64,000 nt of DNA from Acheta domesticus (lineage: Eukaryota; Arthropoda; Insecta; Orthoptera; Gryllidae), in NCBI GenBank assembly GCA_031308135.1, contig JAHLJT010009419.1, positions 35,457,221 through 35,521,220 on the forward strand. The letters run 5' to 3'. Below are positions 24,925 to 37,004 of this stretch, one piece after another. The stretch's first letter is position 1, and every line of letters begins with the position of its first letter. The notes beneath the pieces are model-generated. The model saw only the letters and a program-made list of their open reading frames with translations, had not been told where the DNA came from and searched no databases. A program made the position numbers and the translations under genes.

Positions 24925-26015
24925 ATGGCTACTAATCGCTATACACTTTCTACTCTCTACACTCTCAAAGCCGATCTTCTGAAAGCCTTCACACATATCA
25001 ACAGTAATTTAGATGAACACATCCGAAGGGTCGAAGAGGTCGTTCAAAACACAGACGGTTGGACAACAATAGGCAACACCGCAAAAACCTCCAACCGTCC
25101 ATTCGCGGAAGCAAAAACACAGTCACCACCACCAATCACGACTCAAAACAGATTTTCTGTATTAGACTACTGCAATGAGTTTCCTTGCCTTCTCAATCCT
25201 CACCACCCCCACCCATCATCGACACGTGCATTCACAAACCAACGCAAACAGGCTAGCAAGCGCAAAGTAACAAAGACATGTAGAGTTGCGCAACCTGGCT
25301 CACAAAACAAGGACATTCTCACTGAGCCCATAAAAAAGGTACTCATTTTAGCAGATAGCCATGGGCGAGAAATCTCCTCCCTGCTCAGTGGGAAACTCCC
25401 AACCAATTTCTCTGTCATGGGTGTGTTTAAACGTAACGGGAGGTTTGCCGACGTGACCGATGAGTTGGACAAGCACACAAAATCTCTCACCAAACGGGAT
25501 ACAGTCATCATCGTAGGAGGGCAGAATGTCATTAATTTGGGTGGTCACTTTACGCCACCCAAAACACGAACATTATAGTCTCGACTCTGCCCTTCTGGTA
25601 CAACAAACCAACACTGTGCGAAGAAATTAGTCACGCAAACAACCAATTGAAACTGCATCTGAGAGGCACACATGGTAAATTGTTTGAGCTAAACTTTCTC
25701 TCAGAAAAACACTTCACCCGGCATGGTATTCACCTGAACCTTGTCGGAAAACATGCACTCGGTAGTGAGCTCGCAAAACACATCTTTTCTCAATCTCGGC
25801 AGTGTCCTGCCCAAGACCCATCCCCACCCACATCTATTTCTCTTCCATCCTCCGGGACCTCTTTGGACCCAATTACTTTATCCCCTGAACCTAATCCGTG
25901 TACTACCTCTCCCACTATTCATTCCTCTACATCTGTCACCCCTCCTTCCTCACCTCTTGTCACTGCTGAGACACGATACTTCCTTCGACCACCCACTCAA
26001 GTCAAAATGAAATAA
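24925..26015 (+). pseudogene. LINE ORF1 with SGNH-hydrolase domain, frameshifted
   Basis: ATG at 24925 (MATNRYTLSTLYTL). The first part is helical and charged. From about residue 140 comes KKVLILADSHGREIS, an SGNH/GDSL block I with the nucleophile Ser in ADSHG, and then VIIVGGQN, block III with Asn. The first frame stops at 25578. The continuation lies in another frame, where 25647-26015 holds HFTRHGIHLNLVGKH with the expected catalytic His, followed by a Pro/Ser/Thr-rich tail ending at 26015. SGNH (esterase-type) ORF1 proteins are known from CR1-related LINEs, where they are thought to act on lipid or nucleic-acid particles. The usual Asp two residues before the catalytic His is replaced in RHGIH. 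One frameshift near 25570 is enough to explain the break. Confidence 0.8.
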
Positions 26016-26064
26016 ATAAATAGCAACTACAGTCAGATGCAGCAGAAAATATCCATGAAGGTAC

Positions 26065-28910
26065 ATGCCAAAGATTCGAATAATACATCATAATGTGCAA
26101 TCTCTTTCAAATAAAGTTGAATTTATCGAGGCTGCATTACAATGTGATCTGAGACAAATAGATGTTTTTTGCTTTACAGAACATTGGTTGTCTCATAATG
26201 ATATAAACACACTCCAAATTCCTAGCTTTTACCTTGCAGGATCGTATTGTAGAGCGAGGGAATCAAATAATGGGCCTGCTTACGGAGGTTCCTGTATTTA
26301 CGTAAGAAATGATATTGATTCTACCTTCTTGTCAGAATTCAATTTATAAGCAGTTGAAAAAGTTTTTGAAACAATAGTAGTACATCTTACTACGCTCAAA
26401 ATTATTTTACTTTGCATCTACAAACCTCCAACAAAGCGAGCTTCAGATTATTTCACTTTCTTGGAAAATCTAGAGATAATTCTAAACAAAATTAGTAAAC
26501 TCTCTTTTAAATCCATTGTTGTATGTGGAGATTTCAATATTGATTTTCTGAGCGAATCCCACGAAAAAGAGCTGTTATTACAGTGAATGTACCTACACGG
26601 AATACATTTAAATCACAAAAAGCATTAGATCAAATTATAATTAGCAAAAACCACAACTACATATGAAATAATAACGAATAATCTAGGTTACAATGACCAC
26701 GATGCACAAATTCTTACAATTACTAAGAACATAAACACTGACACAGTAAATAATACACGCATGTGCAGAGCATTCACTAAAGTTAATATAAAATTATTTA
26801 CGGACAACTTGGTGAAGGAATCATGGGACGCAGTTTATAACGCTGTTGACACAAATGAAAAATATAATTTATTTTTCTCCAAGCTTTCAATTCATTTTAA
26901 CGCGTGCTTTCCTCTTAAAAAGAGAAAATTAAACATTTCAAGCAAAGGTAATACTTGGATCACACAAGGAATTAGAACATCGTGTAAAAACAAACGTACG
27001 CTTTACTTTATTTCTAAAAATCATAACGTATCACCCGGTTTCCATATATACTTCCGAGAATACAAAAGAATTTTAAGAAAAGTAATAGTTCAGGCAAAAT
27101 AATGAAAAATAGCCAGGACATTTTGAGCGCTAGTAACAAAACTAAAGCAATGTGGGATATCGTAAAAAATACAACCACATCATCTCGATACCGTGTAGAG
27201 AATGTAATTCTAAAGGATATTGAAAGAGAAACGAGTAATCCGGAAAAAGTTGCACATCTCTTCAACAAACACTTTTCAATAATTGCGTCTGATCTCACGA
27301 AGGGACTAAAGCCACAAATTCAACATCTTACACTTCCAAAAAAATTTCCGATACGATGTTTATTTCCGAAACGTCTCCCAACGAAATCCTCAGAATAGGC
27401 AGTAAACTAAAAGATAAATATTTATCTGGTTTAGATGAATTTCCGGATTGTTTATTAAAAACTTTTGCACCTGCCTTTATACATCCGTTAACTCACATTT
27501 TCAATGCTTCTTTATGTACAGGAATATTTCCAGATATTTTCAAAACAGCAAAAATTAAGCCACTTTTTAAAAAAGGGAACAAAAATGATATTCAAAATTA
27601 CCAGCCAATTTCTCTTTTCTCAGTTTTCTCAAAAATATTAGAGAGACTTTTCTACTTTCGAATGGAAACTTTTGTCAGGAAAAACAAAGCGTTTTCAGAC
27701 TCACAACACGGTTTTAGAAAATCAAAATCTACGGAAACTGCCATTTTTGCTTTTCTCAAAGATGTTGCGTCATCAATAGACCAAAATGAAGTAGCCATTG
27801 GAATATTCTTAGATCTCTCGAAAGCTTTTGACGTTATTGACCATAAGATCTTGCTCTCAAAATTACCTTCGTATGGAATTCGTGATATTGCCCTAGATTG
27901 GATAACTTCGTACCTTAAACATTGGACTCAAAGAGTAGAATTCCATACTAGTACGAAAGGACATTACATACTTATGTTTCCAATTCTTTGCCAATTGAGC
28001 ATGGGGTCCCGCAAGGTCGACCTTAGGTCCTATTCTCTTTGTGTTATATGTAAACGATATGGCCTCGTCGATTAAAAATGGAAGAACGGTTCTGTTTGCC
28101 GATGACACGAATGTTCTTTGCAAAAAGAAGCAGTAAATAGTTCGATTTCAGAAGTTTCAAATTGGTTTAATAATAACAAATTAATTGTTAACGAAAGAAA
28201 AACTGTTTCAATGCATTTTTGCATTTCAAATCGGCAATTGCATGTTCCATTGAAAATGAACAATGTGCAATTAGCTGATGTTGAGATGACAAAATGTTTA
28301 GGTCTCTCAGTTCAATCAAACCTCAAATGGAATGTACATGTAACAGAATTAAACACTAAATTAATTTCATTTGTTACGCAGTCAGAATTCTTTCAAATTC
28401 TGTCAGCCTTCATGTAGCTCGCGTTTATTTTGCAAATGTACATTCCCGCCTGAGATATGGCATAATATTCTGGGGAAGCTCATCCTGTAGTTCTCAGACC
28501 TTCAGATTGCAAAAGAAAATTATTGGAATAATGAAAAAATGCCTTCTACGTGATCCCTGCAAGCCTCTTTTTATTGAGCTTGGAATCTTACTATTGCCTT
28601 GACATTTATTTACGAACCTGTAATATTTGTCAAAAATGATCTACTTAACGGAGGGAACATATTTTCATGCAATATTGATATTTATAATTACAACACACGC
28701 CGTAGAAATTACGCGCATCAAGTGTCAGTATCAACACCTCAGTACAAGAAATCAACATACAATACATGTACGTTACTTTACAATGCATTGCCAGATGACA
28801 TTAAACAATTAAAGTTAGTTCACAAATTTAAGTTAAAAGTAAAATCTTTTCTGCTGCAAAACTGTTTCTATACAATTAGAGATTATACTGATCGTCAAAA
28901 AGAAAAATAA
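26065..28910 (+). pseudogene. LINE ORF2: endonuclease and reverse transcriptase, decayed
   Basis: Starts IRIIHHNVQSLSNK (APE-type endonuclease motif with HHNVQSL), then CFTEHWL, YGGSCIYVRN and VVCGDFNIDFL, interrupted by a stop at about 26347 and shifts after 26580. The linker is at 26761-27350. The reverse transcriptase (27356 onward) shows KIKPLFKKGNKNDIQNYQPI, DSQHGFRKSKSTETAI, LDLSKAFDVIDHKILLSKL, a VPQG-type block across a frameshift near 28010 and FADDTNVLC near 28100. The C-terminal part runs in two frames to 28910. The motifs place it in the CR1/Jockey-like group. Several shifts and stops make it inactive. A second, split copy lies on the minus strand at 39720-37735. Confidence 0.88.
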
Positions 28911-29384
28911 TGTTTATTGTAACAAAACAATAATTGTAACCTAATGAATTAGTTTACGTTTGTATTGTATACATTTTTTAAAAATATTTAATACGCCTGT
29001 AACAAGTAATGTACTTCAGCTTCCGGGTCAATGACCCCCATCTCGATCAGGTTTTTGTCCAGTTTCCCTGATCCACTGAGAAAATGCTGAGATAGCCCCT
29101 TGTTTTGCTTAAACGTAAATGTAGCTTCACTGTGCGCACGTGTTGTTGAGCACTCCTTTTGCTTGTAGTTCATTTACCGATGAAATTGATTTTCTATAAT
29201 TCGTGAACAAACATTTTTCAAATTTTTATTTTTCTCAAATAATAATTATTTTCTAAATTTTTGTTTCTAGTTTTTCAAATGTTGCCTTTTTTATTCTGGG
29301 CCTCAAGAAAATGTGCGCAGATAATCTCTTTCCTCACACATAATATACAGATTTTCGAAGTTTCGACATTTCCTCCCCGGACAG

Positions 29385-29385
<1 letters not shown>
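28911..29385 (+). other. LINE 3' region and flank
   Basis: AT-rich, with TTGTAACAAAACAATAATTG just after the stop. No poly(A) or clean microsatellite tail defines the LINE end. I see no gene. Confidence 0.3.

Positions 29386-29447
<62 letters not shown>
29386..29447. repeat. (TA)n microsatellite
   Basis: About 31 uninterrupted TA units. Confidence 0.95.
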
Positions 29448-29449
<2 letters not shown>

Positions 29450-29679
29450 AAACGAGTCATGGATAGACTCTGCACAAGATTTGTAAAAAATAGAAAGAAG
29501 AAAGAAGGAAAGGGGACAGGGATTCTTGTCCGGGAATGGGTTCCGGCAAATCACGCGCACACTGGAAATGGTGATTAACAAGAACTATTTATTACAGAAA
29601 TAATTGGTTTACAAATTTGGTTGCCTTTGGCGCGTATACTAGCATTCATTCTGTTTTTCCCTTGCGTTAGACTATCCTG

Positions 29680-29800
29680 TTAAGCGCTAATGCCGGATAT
29701 ATCCGGCCAAGACTTTCGTGTCCCCAGCGCTAATGCCGGATATATCCGGCGCGGGTCGGCCGTGCCATGAGCGCTAAAGCCGGATATTTCCGTCGCGACG
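29680..29800 (+). repeat. TTAA plus three palindromic subterminal repeats
   Basis: A TTAA (29680-29683) is followed by three direct units of AGCGCTAATGCCGGATAT type at 29683, 29726 and 29770, spaced 43-44 bases. The first two contain the perfect palindrome GCCGGATATATCCGGC (29692-29707, 29735-29750); the third is degenerate. TTAA is the piggyBac target, and palindromic subterminal repeats are plausible transposase-binding sites. A piggyBac transposase remnant follows downstream. Confidence 0.65.
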
Positions 29801-30035
29801 TATCATCTGCTTTCTGAATTTATTCCAAGGGAGCACTAGTAGATATTGACATGGCACGACATCTACGGCTGAGTGTAGGTACTACCTTGCTGTAGTTTTT
29901 TTTTCTGGCCCTTGGAGGTCACTATTGGAGTGTTCCGGCAGATTTCGTCAGAGAGTCCCTGCATCGGGCGCGGCGGAGGCGGCGGCGGCCTGCCTGCCGG
30001 CCGCCCGGCCGGCCGCCCGCTGCTGGCTAACAAAG

Positions 30036-30890
30036 GCATGCGACCCGAAGACCGCGTGTACGTCAAAACCAGTTCTTCGAAAGCTTTGGAATTTATTCGG
30101 AAAAATTACATTTTTTTTGCGACTTCAAGTCGGATGATGTTCTTATTTTTGTTGTGTACATTAGAAAGAAGAGTGGCATCGTGGACGAGTTAGGACATTC
30201 TGAGAATGTTGTAGCCACCCTTCTCGAGAGGTTTTTAGTGAGGGGCCATATCTATACAATATATGTTGACAATTGGTACCAAAATACAGCATTGTTTACG
30301 TTGTTGCACGACTGGGACACGAACGCTTGTAGTCAGTGAGAAAAACACTCGCGACATGCCGCAAATTGGAGAGAGAGATTGACAACATGAGTCGCGACGT
30401 CTTACTTGCGTTGATTGTAAAACCGGCAAGAATATGATGACCACAACGTGTTTTATGTTATAATCGAAGAATAGAATAAGTAAATTATGTGGACACGATT
30501 GTCACCTTGGGAAGAGAAAACCATCACGTGGGATACATTATTTTCAAATATTATATTTATCTTTGATGAATGCCCATGATATTCAAAAATTAACAACGGG
30601 AAAAATTATTAATGAAAACATGTCATCTGGATGTAATACAAAAATCGTAGAAAAGTTTAGATCGGAAAGACGAAAATCTGGGAGACGCAAAAGCTGAGGA
30701 GATACACCGTTTGACCCAGCTACTTTCTTACGATAATCCCATCACATTCACACAAAAATAACAGCGAAGATGCCTCAAATGCTCCAGTAAAAACTACGTT
30801 GCAAATCAAGCTATATGTGTGAGTAATGTGACGTAGCATTATGTGTGTATCCATGATTTATGATTTACCATACTAAAACAACATTAAAGC
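30036..30890 (+). pseudogene. piggyBac-like transposase, 3' part, decayed
   Basis: In the main frame CDFKSDDVLIFVVYIRKK is followed by DELGHSENVVATLLERFLV and YTIYVDNWYQNTALFTLLHD, the piggyBac DDE core: the Asp in VDNWY is a catalytic Asp, the LGHS..VV..LLE helix is diagnostic and NAC precedes the shift. A frame change then gives VRKNTRDMPQIGERD-like sequence with stops. The C-terminus keeps CDVALCVYP and FMIYHT near 30828-30881, the family's Cys-rich C-terminal finger with a stop in it. The N-terminal two thirds are missing between the subterminal repeats and 30036, replaced by a GC-rich Ala/Arg-coding run. It is an internally deleted, dead copy. Confidence 0.75.
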
Positions 30891-31019
30891 ATCTTCTGCA
30901 TTTCACAAAATAAATTACACCAAAAATAAGAACAAATAGTTAAAAATAATAAAAAAAAGACATTTCTAACTTTGCCAATGCTTGTCCAAAGGTCGAATCA
31001 AGAAAAGGATGCGAAATAT

Positions 31020-32170
31020 ACTTAATGCTCTCCCCGCGCCGCGCGCTGTGCGAAGGGGGCGCGCCCGAAAAGAAAGCCGGCCACAGGCCACCCAAGCGGG
31101 CCGGGTGCCCCAGCGCTAGGGGACGCGCTGCCCCAAAAGAAACGTAGCACTTAAAAGGCTATAACCCCTTCCGCTATCCTCCGCCCTCCCGGGGCTTCAC
31201 TTCCCATAATGACTCCAATATTTGGTGGGGCCTCAACACGAAATCACTGTTCTCCACGGACTACTTATCCTCCCTCCCCAACGTTCCAGCCAGCCAGCTT
31301 TTACTAGTGATACTCCAACCTGACTTTCGTTGCTGCCTGCTCGCTCCTCCACCGTCGAGCCGGCGCCGAGCGCCGCGCCGTCCGCGTCTCTTCTTGCCGG
31401 GGGGGGGAGGCCGGCGCGGGGAAGGGGGTCTTGCGATGCCGCCCCGGTCGCTCATTCCATGCGCGGCCTGCCGACGTGTCGAGTCCGCCGCCTCGCCCTT
31501 CGGGTATGTTCGTTGTATTCGGCTGCGCTCGGAAGACCGGTGGACGTCCGTCGCCGTTAGCCGCTCCCCATCCGTGGCCGCTGTTATGCTTCTAAACGTT
31601 CCCACAACGTTTCGACTGCATCCGCATTCAACCCAGGCAGCAATAGTCGTCGACCGTTCACCGAGTTTGCTCCCAATGAAGTCGAACACTGGCATACACC
31701 GTTCCACTTCTCCGCACAGTTCCGTTCACTCCACGTGGAGATCATTCACTGCGGGTGACACTCCACCATGATCCCATGTCCGTCTCGTCTCGTTTCACCT
31801 TCCAACTAGTGCTTCACTCTCGTCACTTACTTTCCTTGACACCACGCCTTTCCAGTCCTCCGGCACCACGTTCAGTCCTACGGCACCACGTTCACTTTCA
31901 CTAATCTCACCGATCAACAGTCCGCGCCACTCCGCACGTCTGCCTCTCATGACATTCTCTCCGCTATTCTCCCGCGTCTCGCACGTCCGCACCCCAAGAC
32001 ATTCTCTCCCCTACTCTCCCGCGTCTCGCACGTCCGCACCCCAAGACATTCTCTCCGCTACTGACTCGCGCCTCGTGGCCTTCGGTTTCTCGCCGCGAAC
32101 CGATTCCGGTTCCTCGCGCCCGACTCCGTGGTGTGCCGGCCGCTGCCACGCAGTTCAAATTCTTAATGTG
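31020..32170. other. GC-rich, pyrimidine-rich block 2 with minisatellite
   Basis: Very GC-rich, with an abrupt start near 31025. A 47-bp unit beginning GACATTCTCTCC repeats at 31951, 31998 and 32045 (last copy partial). The open frames (Arg/Pro-rich) look like composition artefacts. Resembles the blocks at 17560 and 50200. Confidence 0.5.
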
Positions 32171-32183
32171 CGCCAGAACGCAT

Positions 32184-32207
32184 TGTTATCACGTGAGTGA
32201 TAACAAT
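32184..32207. repeat. Short perfect hairpin
   Basis: TTGTTATCAC and GTGATAACAA flank GTGA, so the stem is 10 bp. It lies between GC-rich block 2 and a TA-rich run. Confidence 0.75.
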
Positions 32208-32214
32208 TCGTTTC

Positions 32215-32293
32215 AATATATATATGTATATATATATATATATTTGTATATATGTATATATATATATATATTTGTATATATGTATATATATAT
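32215..32293. repeat. Interrupted TA/TATATG microsatellite
   Basis: TA repeats with TATATG and TATTTG interruptions in a regular pattern. Confidence 0.9.
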
Positions 32294-33771
32294 TGTGGCG
32301 GCACATTAGCGATGAGTTTATAATAAAATAGAATTTTAGACACAAGGGTAGTGTACCCCGCCGTCGCCGTCACCGCCGGCCTGCGAACACAAAACAGTGA
32401 CCCAAAGGAATTTATGACCTGCAGCTGTGCACGGAAGAAAGGATCCACTCCCCTTTGGGCGCTCCCCCCATGAAAATAAACGAGGTGATTTGTTCCTCAC
32501 GACAAGCATGTCGTGTCTAACTCAATAAGGGAAGCCCAGGAACATTAACAAGCTTTCGTTATGAAAATGAGTATTCACAGAGGCAGCCTGAATGCCATTG
32601 CGCACGTTCAAGTGCTAAAAGCAAGAGAGAGAAAGAGAATGACCGGCGTATGGAAAATTTTAGAGAATTCCTATAGCTGATTGGTGGAAAATTAAGTACG
32701 ACGCCACAGATCTAGACAAATTAGGCAACATGTACCAGAGGAAGGGGTGAGTTTAGAAACGAGGGAACGATTTGGGGGAGGGGCGAGAGGTTCATGCGAG
32801 GAGCATAGGTCGGGAGATAGGAGAGAAAAAGTGGGACTCGAAGGGAGAGGTTCATTCAAGGAACGCTCGGAGGGATACCGTTATTAGACTCCACATAGTT
32901 CCACAGGAAAAGTTTCTTTTTCTTAATTCCGAATTCTCACGAGATCGGTACGAGCTTTTTTTCGCGGAACGGTGCCAAAGCCAGCCGCTTTCGGACACTG
33001 TTAGGCAATTCACTGAATCTGGGCTAAGTGAATACGCCATCTAGATTACGATTAATGTTCTCGAGGAATTTTATTCAGCCAGTTAAATACCCGTGAAATT
33101 AGCGACAGGCGAATGTTTGCCTTGTAACCAATACCCAGAATTATCTGAGCCACACCGTGATCTGACGCCACTGCCACCGCCTGGACGGGGCGAAGACGTC
33201 AGGGAACTTCGCAGACTACAAAGCCGCCGCCCTCAGCCAGCCGCCGCCCTCGCCGTCGCGGCCAGCCTGTGTCGCCGCCCCAGCTGATGAGGTCAACGAC
33301 CGGGGAAGCTTCCCTGCTGGCGAAGCTCCACTGCTATCCTTTATAACATAAGTCGCCGAACAGGCAAAACCCACGCTAATGGGTTTTTTCTTACGCTTTT
33401 CAAGCGCAACGAGGACTTTGTTGGTCATATTATCGTACAAGCGTTGCCACGTTCTGGCACAAATTGTAATCAGAATTAGGAACCAAACTTGTTTGTAATT
33501 TTAGAATTTATTTTTTTGATTTCTTTTAATTTTAAACTTTCTTTTAAATGAGCTCTGTAGGTAGGGGCCTTTTCTTTAAATTTCTTTCTGTGTAACTTCC
33601 CTGACGCTCGTCAGAAATAAATTCCGTGCTTATCAGTTTATGTTTTTTTACCTTATGAAGTAGTAACTGCCAACCTCCTTCCACCATCCAATTCAAAACG
33701 AACTGGGACCTGACTGAGCTACCGCCGGGTCGGCGCAATTCACACTGTCTTTCCGACGAGAACGCCGTGCG

Positions 33772-33775
<4 letters not shown>
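32294..33775. other. Mixed-composition stretch, no gene recognised
   Basis: Contains a GC-rich CpG segment at about 33150-33300. A hairpin-like AACCCACGCTAATGGGTTT occurs at about 33369. No frame shows a known domain. Confidence 0.3.

Positions 33776-33822
<47 letters not shown>
33776..33822. repeat. (TA)n microsatellite
   Basis: About 22 TA units. Confidence 0.95.
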
Positions 33823-33823
<1 letters not shown>

Positions 33824-35200
33824 CGGTGGTTACATTTTAGATTTTCTTGAGTAATTTCATTTGATATCGCCTAATATCCAATAAACGTTTTACCTCCTCA
33901 TAGCCAGGGTAAGCAAGGTCAAGGAATCGCGATCATGCTGGATTATTGCGATTGTGCTGGGGTTTCTGATATATCAACGAATCATGGTTTTTTAAAATAT
34001 GAAATACATTTCAAGGGTTTCTCAAAACTTTTGAATGTTTAATTAAGTTATTCCCCTGCAGATTGCCCGAAGAACCAGAAGATCACTAAAAGGATGTTTC
34101 ATTGCGTCATTTTATGAGTAAAATAAATCGAATAAACATTCTAACCTTTCAATTTCAATACTTCGTAACAAGATGGGCAATTACAGGCCAACAGGCCACA
34201 GGAAGATCTTGTGTATCATAAAAATATTCCTTTTAACAATACTGTTTAAGTTTATTTACTGATAAAAATAGAACATTGTAATAATAGGTATTTGATACAA
34301 TTGTTTTCGATGAATGCTGTTCATCTCAGAAAATAATTGTTCATTTGAATAACAATCAAGTCAGCAGCCAACTAAAATGAATCATTCCAGCTTCTTTGAT
34401 GGGATGTCGTGAAATGACCTCACGCAGACTCGACACAATTGACAAAAGTCACAGATTTTGTCGCCATTCATATGGCTGCAGAAACGGCATTCGAAGCAGT
34501 GCTTCCCACACGCGGATCCGCTGCGAAGGAAAAGTAAACTTCAGAAGTTACAACAGCACATTTTTTCTTGGTTATTAGAAATCGTTTCGTAATATTTAAA
34601 TATATAATTGTATTTAATTTAGCAGAAATTGTAATTTGTGCCAAACTAACAAGCTGCATACAAAATGTCGATGACATACAATAAGCATGAAGAACTACAA
34701 GGTATGCAACAAATTACTGTGGATGTAAGCAACATTGGTTCCAGAACAGGGAGAGTCAATTATTTTAATTTTACAAGTGCACGATTTACATGCGAGTGTT
34801 TATTCTCATGATCTAGGGGCAATGCCATCTGCCACATCTGCATCGGGTTACATAGCATTCGAAAATCCTTTATCATTTACTTGAAGAAAGATCGCAAACT
34901 TTCAAAATTTCAGTTTATTGTTAATTTGTTGAGAATATTAACATAAAATCCAATATGCAATGCGATTAAGCACGTATTTTTACTTCTGAAAATTGGCACC
35001 CTCGCGGTACACGAATTATATCCCACAGAATGGCCTCACAGCTCTGTGACATCAGCCGAAGTATTGCATCCTGGACAGCTGGGGAACACATAAAATTTCT
35101 AAATAATAAACAGCACTCAGGCAATTGGCAATCCACTCAAACACGTGGATACTTGGGCACTCCACTTAAACCCGTGGACATTTGAACACGTATGCACAAG
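33823..35200. other. AT-rich noncoding stretch
   Basis: No exon or element boundary recognised. Confidence 0.3.
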
Positions 35201-35880
35201 TGTACGCTTGAGGTCACGCAGGAAGTTCTCTCAAAAGTGAGAACAAATGGTTAAGAGCTGATCGCCCTTCAGGCGATTGCATCGCGCCTCCCGACGGCAC
35301 GTGACAGTCACTCGCCAGGCAGCGGGTATAAAAAATGAGGTGTCCTGTGAGGTCTCTCTCATTCTGAATCAGTGAAAAACTACTAATGGACAGTGACTAT
35401 TCACTGATGGTGTCAGTTATAACCCTGCCACTGACAATCAGTGATCTGAACTGAACAAATCAGTGAAAATAGGGTCCACTTTTTGAATCAGTGAAACTTC
35501 ACTGTTTGAATCAGTGAAATCTGTGAACACGGCAGCACGTGAACGACTGAACGGTCGGTGAGCGATGGTGACGCGCCATTTTTACCACTGACGACCAGTG
35601 AAATACTGACGGACATTATGAAAAGGTTCGCATATTCGCTGATTGTCAGCGAATCTACATATTTCGACTGACGATATCAGTGACTTCGGCTCTCACTGAT
35701 TGAATTAGCGACAATTTCACTGATTCAGTTTCAGATAGTGTGGGCACACTTTAGTTATAAATTGTAACCTGTAACCAGATTCTGTACTCTTCATTTTGGA
35801 ATAAACGGCTGTCAACCGGAGTTGGTGTCTCTCGACCCGAGCCAGTCGCAGCAACGCAGTGCGAACTTGGACTCAATTTA
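35201..35880 (+). mobile_element. LTR-like promoter unit with TCAGTGA array
   Basis: A TATA box (TATAAAA, 35328-35334) in a GC-richer context is followed by a long noncoding leader and AATAAA at 35800-35805, the layout of an LTR's U3-R-U5. The leader holds nine exact copies of TCAGTGA or its complement TCACTGA (35369, 35401, 35438, 35460, 35488, 35511, 35677, 35693, 35717) and many one-off variants. No TG...CA borders or target duplication could be fixed, and no internal coding region adjoins it, so it would be a solo LTR. Confidence 0.5.
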
Positions 35881-36765
35881 GTCACTTATTCCATAAATAA
35901 CACCATATCTTCGCCACTACCTTAATGTTATTGCCTCGTACTTTACTACATAAACATTTGCTCTTCGAGTTACTTAACTGACGTAACATTGAACTCCTTA
36001 ATGATGATATGATGTAGTGATTATAAAGTATTCTGCGCTCAGATGGGCTAAGTTACAGTTGATTAGAATTTCTCCCTCTGTTTACTAAATCACCCAATGG
36101 TCATAGATGTGTGGTTTTCAATTCGCATCACGTGCTATTAGATACTTTCATTTCTTAATAAAATATAAATGTCTTAATCAGAATGCGGGGAAATGATGTA
36201 TTAAAAACTATCGTTTTAGTGAAAGTTTCAAACTACAAGATCATTGGAAATAAATGCGATACTTATTAATAGACGAGTATCAGAATACATGTGACAAACT
36301 TCGAGTGCAAGTAGGAGAGGTCCAAGATAATACATTTTATTTGGGACTGTCTGGAAAGTAGTTCATTGTTGTACGGTTTTACTACAAGAAACTTGTTTAT
36401 AATAGGAAAATACTGATAAAAGCGTCCTGTAATGAATTTTCTCAGCATCCACTGTCACCAACTTATTCTCAAGTAACTGCTGCACATGAAGTAACAAGGA
36501 GCCCTGCATTATATTAAATGTTTGACTTCGTGTTGGTTAACCTGTTATAGATCTCGTTTGTCAACGCAAACAGTGCTTTTACTTGTGGCTCAAGCCACGT
36601 CTTCATCTAGTTGAGAAACAAACCACTATCAGCAAGCTACATAGCAAAGGTTCCATGTCAAAATACACCGAATTAGAATACATTCAAAACATTCCCTTAT
36701 CTATATATATTTTATGTGGAACTATTTACATTAATTGTAACTTAACATTTTATTAAAGAGCTGTT
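35881..36765. other. AT-rich noncoding stretch
   Basis: Nothing recognised. Confidence 0.3.
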
Positions 36766-37004
36766 TCACAGCACTTTTGATTTTAATGAAAAGATGGAAA
36801 CATTCGCGGCTCTTGCTTCTTCTAATATATCAGGAGGGATTCCCATTATTTTCAAATTATCTTCCATTTCAAGATCGATTACATTGATAGAATTTGAGCA
36901 ACCCATCATGAATTGGTGTTTGGCGGGGCTGCGAAGCGAAACCTCACTGCGGAAGAAGGTGACCTGCGGTAGATGGATTGCCTTCCAATTAGGGTTCATT
37001 CCAC
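36766..37004 (-). CDS. Terminal-exon-like segment, unknown product
   Basis: After a candidate acceptor TTTACGCAG (37005) the minus strand encodes GMNPNWKAIHLPQVTFFRSE, then a Ser/Arg segment, FMMGCSNSINVIDLEMED and NLKIMGIPPDILEEARAANV, and stops at TGA 36766. Codon use, balanced composition and the lack of interruption over about 80 codons look like a real last exon. I do not recognise the family. No matching upstream exon was found between 37005 and 40700, and later LINE insertions fill much of that region. Confidence 0.4.

Noticed and set aside
31261..31771. 148- and 154-codon frames in GC-rich block 2
   Set aside because: Overlapping on opposite strands, Arg/Pro-rich, with no recognisable motif and no splice or start context.
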